Positions 7,447 to 12,315 of a DNA stretch of 12,315 nucleotides are shown here, in pieces. Within the stretch, counting starts at the first letter, position 1. Each line of letters begins with the position of its first letter. The position numbers and the translations under genes were made by a program. The DNA is from JBDKJS01 sp039806065 (GTDB lineage: Bacteria; Bacteroidota; Bacteroidia; AKYH767-A; 2013-40CM-41-45), in contig JBDKJS010000001.1 in assembly GCA_039806065.1 (NCBI GenBank), positions 1 to 12,315 on the forward strand, written 5' to 3'. The notes beneath the pieces are model-generated. The model saw only the letters and a list, made by a program, of their open reading frames with translations. It was not told where the DNA came from and made no database searches.

Positions 7447-7463
7447 ACCAAATTCAATTTGGT
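7447..7463. repeat. 17-bp palindrome at tRNA/nuclease junction, copy 2
   Basis: Identical to the palindrome at 7106-7122 (ACCAAATT-C-AATTTGGT) and placed the same way after the CCA of the tRNA remnant. Its preservation while the adjoining tRNA copy has been rearranged may indicate function, or simply recent duplication. Confidence 0.75.
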
Positions 7464-7470
7464 ACACCCA

Positions 7471-7770
7471 ATGGCTTATTGTTACATTCTGTTTTCTGAA
7501 AAGTTAATTAAGTATTATGTGGGAGCTACAAATGGCCCATTGCTTGAGCGGCTTGCCAAGCACAACACCAACCATAAAGGATTTACCGGCAAAACCACAG
7601 ATTGGCAAATAAAGCATTCGGTTTGTTATGAAACGATTCAAGAGGCAATGGAGCGAGAAAGAACCATCAAGTCTTGGAAATCTCGCAAGAAAATTGGACA
7701 GCTGGTTCAGAACTGCTATGCTGACAAATTTTATCTAACAAATCTAGTAGAATCTAATTTTATTTATTGA
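7471..7770 (+). CDS. GIY-YIG nuclease family protein, copy 2
   Basis: Second copy of the stand-alone GIY-YIG protein, with 99 residues from the ATG at 7471. The first 80 residues match copy 1 except at N13I, F52C, L74K and E76G. YIL/YYVG, R27, H31 and E63 are all kept, so it looks catalytically intact. The C-terminus is different: after QLVQN, encoded by the third D-arm fragment (7699-7713), the frame runs into unrelated flanking DNA and adds about 18 residues (CYADKFYLTNLVESNFIY). The frame is also open upstream through the tRNA remnant to 7333, but that extension is out-of-frame nuclease and tRNA sequence and is not considered coding. It has the same 24-nt spacing from CCA to ATG as copy 1. 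Confidence 0.8.
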   Translation: MAYCYILFSEKLIKYYVGATNGPLLERLAKHNTNHKGFTGKTTDWQIKHSVCYETIQEAMERERTIKSWKSRKKIGQLVQNCYADKFYLTNLVESNFIY

Positions 7771-7860
7771 AATAGGCTATTTTCGCAATAAAGCTATTAA
7801 CTTATAGTTATCTGTTTTATAGAATATTTTATTAAAATAATCTGTACTTAAATTAATTTT

Positions 7861-8256
7861 ATGATTGACGCTGTATTAAACTATCACCAGCAGCTTAGTG
7901 TTGATGATCAATCAATATCGAATGTATTGTATCAAACTATAGATAAATTTTTAATTGGTGCCGTTCCAAAAATTTGGCATGCACATCCAGTATGGTTCAT
8001 TAATGAAAATCCTATAGTGGGTTATAGCAAGCAAAAAGCCGGAATTAGGTTAATGTTCTGGAGTGGTGCCGATTTTGAAGAACCTGCTTTAAAGGCCGGC
8101 ACAGGTAAATTCAAAGATGCTTCTGTTTTTTACATATCTCACCTCGATGTTAATACTCATGATTTGAAAAGGTGGTTAATAAAATCCATGTCCATTCAAT
8201 GGGATTATAAAAATGTGGTAAAACGCAAGGGTAAATTGGTTCGACTAAATCCGTAG
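7861..8256 (+). CDS. DUF1801 domain-containing protein (YdhG/CyaY-like fold)
   Basis: Small soluble protein of 131 residues with no signal peptide or membrane segment. The central segment (KIWHAHPVWFINENPIVGYSK, then GIRLMFWSGADFEE and GTGKFKDASVFY, residues about 37-91) matches the DUF1801 family, whose members have the YdhG/CyaY-like alpha-beta fold. No biochemical function is established for the family as far as I know. The C-terminus (HDLKRWLIKSMSIQWDYKN) is a helix typical of these proteins, and the length is normal. It begins 90 bp after the second nuclease gene in AT-rich DNA and is followed by a 94-bp gap before the sirtuin gene, so it is probably a single-gene unit. Confidence 0.8.
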   Translation: MIDAVLNYHQQLSVDDQSISNVLYQTIDKFLIGAVPKIWHAHPVWFINENPIVGYSKQKAGIRLMFWSGADFEEPALKAGTGKFKDASVFYISHLDVNTHDLKRWLIKSMSIQWDYKNVVKRKGKLVRLNP

Positions 8257-8316
8257 TTTGCTTTAATTAAAAAAGACTGCTCAAAATTCTGTTGTTTCAG
8301 CTTTTGTAGGCCTGAC

Positions 8317-8345
8317 TTTGTCAACATAATATTTTAGTAATTTTA
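8317..8345 (+). promoter_or_regulatory. Candidate promoter for the sirtuin gene
   Basis: TTTG (8317-8320) and TAATTTTA (8338-8345, one mismatch to TAnnTTTG) are separated by 17 bp. The start codon at 8351 is only 5 nt downstream of the -7 box, so transcription would begin at or next to the ATG, giving a leaderless or nearly leaderless mRNA. This is consistent with the absence of a Shine-Dalgarno. Confidence 0.4.
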
Positions 8346-8350
8346 CATTT

Positions 8351-9037
8351 ATGAAAAAGATGGTCATTCTCACAGGGGCGGGTATAAGTGCAGAAAGTGG
8401 CTTAAAAACTTTTCGAGATAGTGGTGGCTTATGGGAAAATTACAAAATTGAACATGTGGCTACACCAGAAGCATGGCTTAAGGATAAAAATTTAGTATTG
8501 CAATTTTATAATGAAAGGCGAGCACAAGTATTGGCAGTACAACCCAATCAGGCTCACGAGGCATTGGCAAAATTGGAATCAAAATATGATCTTCATATAA
8601 TTACGCAAAATGTAGATGATCTTCATGAGCGAGCTGGTTCATCCAAGGTGATGCATCTGCATGGTGAAGTTTTAAAAATGCGTTCAGAAAAAAATAGCCA
8701 ACAAATAGTTGGGGTTCCTAATGGTGTAATCAGCCTAGGAGATTTGGCACCTGATGGTGGACAGTATAGGCCTGATATAGTGTGGTTTGGTGAAGAAGTG
8801 CCATTAATGGAATCGGCTTCGGCAATTGTAGCTCAGGCTGATGAAGTTTGGGTAATCGGTTGTAGTCTTCAGGTCTATCCAGCAGCAGGTTTAGTGCGCC
8901 ATGCGCGCGATCATGTAAAAGTTATTTACATTGATCCCAATGCAGTTAAAGTAAATGGACCAAACATTACAGTCATTAAAGAAAAGGCGGGGTCGGTAGT
9001 TCCGGCCATGGTAGAAGAGTATCTAAATAATGGGTAA
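8351..9037 (+). CDS. cobB: NAD-dependent protein deacylase, Sir2/CobB family
   Basis: NAD-consuming lysine deacylase of 228 residues. Visible motifs are the NAD-binding GAGISAESGL (9-18) with TFRDSGGLW, TQNVDDLHERAG (85-96) and HLHGE with catalytic His104. The C-terminal GCSLQVYPAAGLV resembles the usual 'GTSLxVyPAA' NAD-binding segment. Y53 and R56 in FYNERR are at the place of the Tyr-x-x-Arg pair that, in SIRT5/CobB-type enzymes, binds acidic acyl groups, so desuccinylase or demalonylase activity is possible. The four zinc cysteines that normally follow HGE are absent: residues 105-150 contain no Cys, and a short GDLAPDGGQYRPDIVWFGE segment takes their place. I believe this is common in Bacteroidota CobB rather than decay. 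The next gene starts 39 bp downstream and may be co-transcribed. Confidence 0.92.
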   Translation: MKKMVILTGAGISAESGLKTFRDSGGLWENYKIEHVATPEAWLKDKNLVLQFYNERRAQVLAVQPNQAHEALAKLESKYDLHIITQNVDDLHERAGSSKVMHLHGEVLKMRSEKNSQQIVGVPNGVISLGDLAPDGGQYRPDIVWFGEEVPLMESASAIVAQADEVWVIGCSLQVYPAAGLVRHARDHVKVIYIDPNAVKVNGPNITVIKEKAGSVVPAMVEEYLNNG

Positions 9038-9076
9038 TAATATTTTGCAAATCAATTTTTTAAAGTCATATAGTTA

Positions 9077-9673
9077 ATGCTTTTTTCAAATGAATTCGCC
9101 AGTTCTGAATTTTTTAAATGGGTAGTTTTGCCCCTGCTTATTTGTGTGGCTCGCACCTGTGATGTCACGCTGGCAACGCTTAGAAATGTATTCATTGCCA
9201 AAGGTCTTAGAAATGTGGTTCCAATAGTGGCCATCATGGAGGCAGCCATTTGGCTTTTAAGTATCCGGCAAATAATGCAACACTTAGACAATCCGGTGTG
9301 CTATGTAGGATTTGCCGTTGGGTTTGGGCTGGGTACCTATGTTGGAATGTTTATTGATCGAAAACTGGCTATAGGCACCCAAGTAATTCGTATCATCCTG
9401 GCCGAAGATCCTAACCAACTACTTAAAGCATTTGCAAAAGCCAATATTGGCGTTACTGTTTTGGAAGGGGAAGGAGCAAAAGGTCCAGTAAAAATGATTT
9501 TTACTATCGTTCAAAGAAAGGATGTTCCATTCGTAGCTGAAATTATTCACGCCTTCAATCCACATGCTTTTTACAGCGTAGAGGATGTAAGGTCAAGTAG
9601 TCAAGGAATTTTTAGAAAAAAGAGAGATAGTAGGCTGGATCAGATCCGGTCATTGCTTACCAACAGCGATTAA
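9077..9673 (+). CDS. UPF0316 / DUF2179 family membrane protein
   Basis: Predicted inner-membrane protein of 198 residues. Three hydrophobic segments occupy about 14-33, 48-66 and 74-93, with the family pattern LPLLICVARTCDVTLATLRNVF and a Gly-rich third helix (GFAVGFGLGTYVGMFI). They are followed by a soluble C-terminal DUF2179 domain (about 100-172). That domain carries GVTVLEGEGAKGPVKMIF, IVQRKDV and NPHAFYSVEDVR, which are the conserved strings of the family and resemble a PII/ACT-like regulatory fold. The tail (IFRKKRDSRLDQIRSLL) is basic. Molecular function is unknown. It lies 39 bp after cobB with no terminator between, so the two may form a transcription unit. Confidence 0.87.
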   Translation: MLFSNEFASSEFFKWVVLPLLICVARTCDVTLATLRNVFIAKGLRNVVPIVAIMEAAIWLLSIRQIMQHLDNPVCYVGFAVGFGLGTYVGMFIDRKLAIGTQVIRIILAEDPNQLLKAFAKANIGVTVLEGEGAKGPVKMIFTIVQRKDVPFVAEIIHAFNPHAFYSVEDVRSSSQGIFRKKRDSRLDQIRSLLTNSD

Positions 9674-9691
9674 TTAATTTGTCGATAATTT

Positions 9692-9735
9692 TTTGAAACA
9701 TAATGGAATAATAGTTGTTTCAAAGTCTAAATTTG
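9692..9735 (+). promoter_or_regulatory. Inverted repeat plus -7 box upstream of the lipoprotein gene
   Basis: TTTGAAACA (9692-9700) and TGTTTCAAA (9716-9724) form a perfect 9-bp inverted repeat with a 15-bp spacer. It ends 3 bp before a perfect -7 box TAAATTTG (9728-9735), so the repeat covers the -33 region, and no clear -33 TTTG at proper spacing is present. This arrangement suits an activator or repressor site. The repeat could alternatively be a weak terminator for the upstream gene, but no T-tract follows. An A-rich leader without Shine-Dalgarno (9736-9769) precedes the ATG. Confidence 0.55.
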
Positions 9736-9769
9736 TATTAATAACTCAAACAACAAAAATCCAACAAAA

Positions 9770-10342
9770 ATGAAAGCAAAATTCTTTCTATCAGCAGTTC
9801 TAGCTGGCGCTCTTGCCCTAACTGCTTGCAACAAAAAAATTGATGAAAAAACACTAGGTGAAATTACCACCTTCGGTACTGACTGGACTGCCTTAGGCGA
9901 AAAAGCTACAGCATGGGCTGGTGATTTAGAAAAAGCTGGTACCGATGCTAAGGCGCATGCTGCCAAAGTTCAAGAATTCATCGCAGCCAGTGGCGATAAA
10001 ATTGCTAAAGATGCCAATCTTAAAACACAATTAGACGAAGCGCAAACCAAAGCCAATGCAGATGTGCAGGCTTTTGAAGGCATGAATGCAGAATGGACTT
10101 CCTTCAAAACATCTTGGGAAGAAAATACCAAATCTTTCGGTGAATGGAAGGATAAATTAACTACTGGCCAAATTACTGCTGAAGATGCTACAAAAGGGCT
10201 TGCTGAATGGAAAACAAAAATGGAAGAAGCTAAAGGAAAAATAGAAACTTGGTCTACTTCTTTTGCCAGTGCTAAAGAATCATGCATGAAAAATATGGAA
10301 GCTGCTACTGCTTTATTTACTCCTGCTGAAGCTACCAAATAA
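9770..10342 (+). CDS. Trp-rich, helical putative lipoprotein of unknown function
   Basis: I do not recognise a named family. The 190-residue product begins with a lipoprotein signal peptide (MKAKFFLSAVLAGALA) and a lipobox LTAC with Cys20, then NKKIDEK. The mature part (about 170 residues) is almost entirely Ala/Lys/Glu/Thr-rich and predicted to be helical, with coiled-coil-like heptads. It carries seven tryptophans (39, 49, 109, 116, 126, 147, 161), four of them in the C-terminal half spaced by 7, 14 or 21 residues. One further Cys (172) is present. It has its own promoter region and is followed 23 bp later by a strong intrinsic terminator, so it is monocistronic. The regular codon choice and A-rich leader suggest good expression. 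A periplasm-facing, surface or cell-wall-associated structural role is only a guess. Confidence 0.8.
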   Translation: MKAKFFLSAVLAGALALTACNKKIDEKTLGEITTFGTDWTALGEKATAWAGDLEKAGTDAKAHAAKVQEFIAASGDKIAKDANLKTQLDEAQTKANADVQAFEGMNAEWTSFKTSWEENTKSFGEWKDKLTTGQITAEDATKGLAEWKTKMEEAKGKIETWSTSFASAKESCMKNMEAATALFTPAEATK

Positions 10343-10365
10343 CTTTTGAATAAAATATAGTATAG

Positions 10366-10398
10366 AACCCCAGTTAATACTGGGGTTTTTTGTTTTTT
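10366..10398 (+). terminator. Strong intrinsic terminator after the lipoprotein gene
   Basis: The perfect 9-bp stem AACCCCAGT / ACTGGGGTT with loop TAAT (10366-10387) is followed by TTTT-G-TTTTTT. It lies 24 bp after the lipoprotein stop and ends about 16 bp before the cysC start, insulating the sulfate operon from upstream transcription. Confidence 0.92.
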
Positions 10399-10414
10399 CG
10401 CTTAATTATCATTT

Positions 10415-10942
10415 ATGCAAAAATCTATTGTATGGCTCATGGGACTTTCGGGTGCTGGCAAATCTACCATTGCCGATGCACTTAAAGAATTGCCCCCTCT
10501 TCAACATTTGAAAATAGCGCGGATTGATGGCGATGAACTTAGATCAACGCTTAGTAACGATCTTGGATTTTCTACCGCTGATAGATATGAGAACCTTAGA
10601 AGAGCCGCCCATATATGCCCCTTATTGCTTAAAGAAAATGACTTGGTAATTGCTAGCTTTATTACACCTGAAGATCAGCACCGCAAGGTCATTCAAGATG
10701 TATTGAAAGATTACCAACTCATATTAGTTTGGGTCAATTGTAGTTTACAAATATGTGAAATGCGCGATCCTAAAGGATTGTATAAGGCAGCTAGAGCAGG
10801 GGCCATTCAAAATTTTACGGGCGTACATCAACCATTCATTGATCCAGTCTTTGCTGATATTATTCTTCACACAGATCATAATACTATTCAACATTCAGTG
10901 CAAGAATTGTATATTGGTTTAAAGTCGTTTTTAAATGTTTGA
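10415..10942 (+). CDS. cysC: Adenylylsulfate (APS) kinase
   Basis: Phosphorylates APS to PAPS with ATP in the cytosol. The protein has 175 residues, slightly shorter than the usual 190-200. Motifs are the P-loop GLSGAGKST (10-18), RIDGDELRSTLSNDLGFSTADRYENLRR (37-63, the APS-binding DGD and the conserved 'DLGFS..DR.EN.RR' stretch) and RDPKGLYKAARAGAIQNFTG (117-136). The usual phosphoserine site 'FISPYR' reads FITPED here, with Thr84 replacing Ser and the following Arg missing. The start ATG has no Shine-Dalgarno and lies just past the terminator. The stop overlaps cysD by 8 nt. The order cysC-cysD-cysN forms a complete sulfate-to-PAPS unit for assimilation or for sulfation reactions; no reductase is visible. 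Confidence 0.92.
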   Translation: MQKSIVWLMGLSGAGKSTIADALKELPPLQHLKIARIDGDELRSTLSNDLGFSTADRYENLRRAAHICPLLLKENDLVIASFITPEDQHRKVIQDVLKDYQLILVWVNCSLQICEMRDPKGLYKAARAGAIQNFTGVHQPFIDPVFADIILHTDHNTIQHSVQELYIGLKSFLNV

Positions 10943-11822
10943 TCAATCACTAGAGTGGGAAGCCATAAAAATTATTAGACAGGCTTATAGTGGAAACCAA
11001 AAAGTAGGTGTATTATTCAGTGGAGGCAAGGATAGTATCGTACTCAGCTACTTGGTTAGAAAGGCCTTATTGCCAGCTAATATAGAGATTACACTGATTC
11101 ATATAGACACAGGCTATAATTTCCCAGAAATTGAAGCGCATAATATACTATGGGCTCAACATTTAAATGCAAATTTGATCATCCATAAAGTAACGGATAC
11201 TATTAAACTGCATCAACTTAATGACCCTGAAATGAATGGTGCGAGCCGGAACGCAATCCAAGGTCTAACCCTAACTGACGCTATTCAATTTCATGATTTT
11301 AAAATGGTACTTGGAGGTGCTAGAAGAGACGAAGAAAGGGCTAGGAGCAAAGAAAAATATTTTAGTATCCGAGCACTTGATGGGAAATGGAATAGCACTG
11401 CGCAACAACAGGAGTTTGAGTTTATCCCAATGCTAAAACTTGAAAAGGATCAGCATTTTAGGGTATTTCCGCTTAGTAACTGGAGCGAAAATCAAATATG
11501 GAACTTTATAGAAAAGGAACAATTATCCCTGCCTAATTTGTACTTTTCACACGTGAGAAAATGTATTTTGATAAATGATTTTATTTTTGATTATCATCCT
11601 TCACATCCTTTATTGCAACAGGCCGTAGTTAAAGATTTAAGCATTAGGTTTCGAACAATTGGTGATGTTTTTTGTAGCACTGCAGTCATCAGCAAGGCAG
11701 CTACAGTAAAAGAAGTTATAGACGAGCATATTACTGCAACCACTAGCGAAAGAGGTACGCGCTATGACGACTCACTTAGTAAATATGCGATGGAAGAGCG
11801 AAAAAAAAATGGATACTTTTAA
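10935..11822 (+). CDS. cysD: Sulfate adenylyltransferase subunit 2 (ATP sulfurylase small subunit)
   Basis: Makes APS from sulfate and ATP as the catalytic partner of the CysN GTPase. The protein has 295 residues, close to the usual 300. N-type ATP pyrophosphatase motif: FSGGKDS (28-34). Then HIDTGYNFPE (56-65) and GGARRDEERARSKE (127-140), the last diagnostic of CysD, and VFPLSNWSENQIWNFI. The C-terminal block RFRTIGDVFCSTAV and the ending ERGTRYDDSLSKYAMEERKKNGYF follow the variant seen in the Actinobacteria/Bacteroidota type rather than the enteric GCYPLTGAV type. The start overlaps the cysC stop by 8 nt, and cysN begins 14 nt before this gene's end, so the three are translationally linked. 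Confidence 0.94.
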   Translation: MFDQSLEWEAIKIIRQAYSGNQKVGVLFSGGKDSIVLSYLVRKALLPANIEITLIHIDTGYNFPEIEAHNILWAQHLNANLIIHKVTDTIKLHQLNDPEMNGASRNAIQGLTLTDAIQFHDFKMVLGGARRDEERARSKEKYFSIRALDGKWNSTAQQQEFEFIPMLKLEKDQHFRVFPLSNWSENQIWNFIEKEQLSLPNLYFSHVRKCILINDFIFDYHPSHPLLQQAVVKDLSIRFRTIGDVFCSTAVISKAATVKEVIDEHITATTSERGTRYDDSLSKYAMEERKKNGYF

Positions 11823-12315
11823 AAGAATTAAAATATTAATAGGTGGCGCTGTTGACGAAGGCAAAAGTACTTTATTGGGCAGGCTCTTGTATGATACAAA
11901 GCAGTTAAAGGAAGATCAAATTAAGCAATGTATTACTCCTGATGGAATAGATTTTTCATTGTGCAATGATGGACTTAAAGATGAGCAACTGCAAAAAATA
12001 ACAATCGATCTCGCTAATAAATACATTCATACCAATAATGGCATCCTACATTTGCTGGATTGTCCAGGTCATGCTGCTTTTATCGATAGATTTTGCAGCG
12101 CTGCTTCCCAAGCTGATGCCGCCATATTGGTTTATGATTTGTCAAAGCCCGATCAATTGGATAGATTAGATCATTTGCTTATCATACTCAAATCTTATCA
12201 ATTAACGCAAGTTATAATTTGCCTTACTAAATCAGATTTGGTTTCTATTAAAACTGTAAAACAAATTAAAGCTAGTCTCTTTAAGTATTTGACGCAAAAG
12301 TTTGAAAACTACTTT
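11809..12315 (+). CDS. cysN: Sulfate adenylyltransferase subunit 1 (GTPase), 3'-truncated by window edge, divergent
   Basis: The N-terminal 169 residues of an EF-Tu-like GTPase subunit start at the ATG at 11809, inside the end of cysD, and the frame stays open to the window end. The P-loop is GGAVDEGKST (12-21) followed by LLGRLLYDTK, nearly identical to CysN. LCNDGLKDEQLQKITID (51-67) aligns with the CysN switch I 'LxxDGLxAEREQGITID' but lacks the Arg, Glu and Gly of EREQGI. The G3 motif is DCPGHAAF (84-91) instead of DTPGHEQY. G4 is TKSD (140-143) instead of NKMD. The GTP-binding framework is present but the switch regions are unusual. CysN normally activates CysD by GTP hydrolysis. The domain after the GTPase fold is outside the window. 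Confidence 0.85.
   Translation, partial: MDTFKRIKILIGGAVDEGKSTLLGRLLYDTKQLKEDQIKQCITPDGIDFSLCNDGLKDEQLQKITIDLANKYIHTNNGILHLLDCPGHAAFIDRFCSAASQADAAILVYDLSKPDQLDRLDHLLIILKSYQLTQVIICLTKSDLVSIKTVKQIKASLFKYLTQKFENYF

Larger units (their letters stand above)
7358..7447 (+). pseudogene. 5'-truncated tRNA-Val remnant with two hairpin replacements
   Basis: This segment repeats tRNA-Val from the D arm (CAGCTGGTTCAGA) to TGCTCCC-A-CCA (7437-7447) but has no 5' acceptor strand, because nuclease coding sequence precedes it. The anticodon arm is replaced by a perfect 8-bp hairpin with a TAAA loop (7374-7393, TCCCGACT/AGTCGGGA). The T arm is interrupted after TTCGAAT by a second perfect hairpin TTCCGA-ACAA-TCGGAA (7411-7426). 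It cannot fold as a normal tRNA, so I call it a pseudogene. Its first 27 bases also encode the C-terminus and stop of nuclease copy 1. Confidence 0.85.
7041..7713 (+). repeat. Tandem repeat: tRNA-Val 3' portion plus GIY-YIG gene (two units and a fragment)
   Basis: The block CAGCTGGTTCAGA occurs at 7041-7053 (inside the real tRNA), 7358-7370 and 7699-7711, giving unit lengths of 317 and 341 bp. The 24-bp difference is fully explained by 3 extra bases in the anticodon arm and 21 in the T arm of the second tRNA-like segment. Each unit holds tRNA D-arm to CCA, a 17-bp palindrome and a GIY-YIG gene. The two nuclease genes differ at about 11 of 228 aligned positions, several of them synonymous. The third block continues for only 15 nt (7699-7713) before unrelated sequence. 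The structure suggests a recently duplicated or serially inserted tRNA-targeting element. Confidence 0.85.

Noticed and set aside
7333..7470. N-terminal extension of nuclease copy 2 through the tRNA remnant
   Set aside because: The extra residues come from the wrong frame of copy 1 plus tRNA sequence; homology to copy 1 begins at the ATG at 7471.
7041..7713. CRISPR-like repeats
   Set aside because: The repeated units are over 300 bp, contain genes and tRNA sequence, and have no short repeat/spacer pattern.
9052..9291. Minus-strand open frame opposite the UPF0316 gene
   Set aside because: Antisense shadow; the plus strand carries clear family motifs.
9727..10338. Minus-strand open frames opposite the lipoprotein gene
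   Set aside because: The low-complexity Ala/Lys-rich gene naturally leaves the opposite strand open; the plus strand has lipobox, promoter and terminator.

Overview
The window looks like chromosomal DNA of a low-GC member of the Bacteroidota, probably near the Chitinophagales/Sphingobacteriales. This is inferred from AT-rich genes that mostly lack Shine-Dalgarno sequences, TAnnTTTG-type -7 promoter boxes, a zinc-ligand-free CobB-type sirtuin, and a TetR/ABC/HlyD/TolC cluster of a style I associate with that phylum. No species can be named from the sequence.

Layout. Positions 2-1735 (+) hold acetyl-CoA synthetase, cut by the left window edge. Facing it, with only 5 bp between stop codons, is a four-gene minus-strand operon read from about 6804 down to 1741: TetR regulator, ABC permease-ATPase, HlyD-type periplasmic adaptor and TolC-type outer-membrane channel. 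Together these would form a tripartite envelope-spanning exporter controlled by its own repressor. The ABC protein keeps a good Walker A but has lost most other catalytic motifs.

Positions 7029-7713 hold the most unusual structure. An intact tRNA-Val(UAC) is followed directly, after its encoded CCA, by a small GIY-YIG nuclease gene. The last codons of that gene are the D-arm sequence of a second, 5'-truncated tRNA-Val copy, whose anticodon arm is replaced by one perfect hairpin and whose T arm is interrupted by another. This remnant is followed by a second, about 95% identical GIY-YIG gene, which ends in a third D-arm fragment. A 17-bp palindrome marks both tRNA/nuclease junctions. This looks like a tandem tRNA-embedded nuclease element.

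Positions 7861-9673 (+) carry a DUF1801 protein, a Sir2/CobB NAD-dependent deacylase and a UPF0316 (DUF2179) membrane protein. Positions 9770-10342 encode a small Trp-rich helical lipoprotein with its own promoter region and a strong intrinsic terminator.

Positions 10415 to the right edge carry overlapping cysC-cysD-cysN genes for sulfate activation (sulfate to APS to PAPS). CysN is cut by the window end and is divergent in its GTPase switch motifs. No gene-free stretch exceeds 300 bases.
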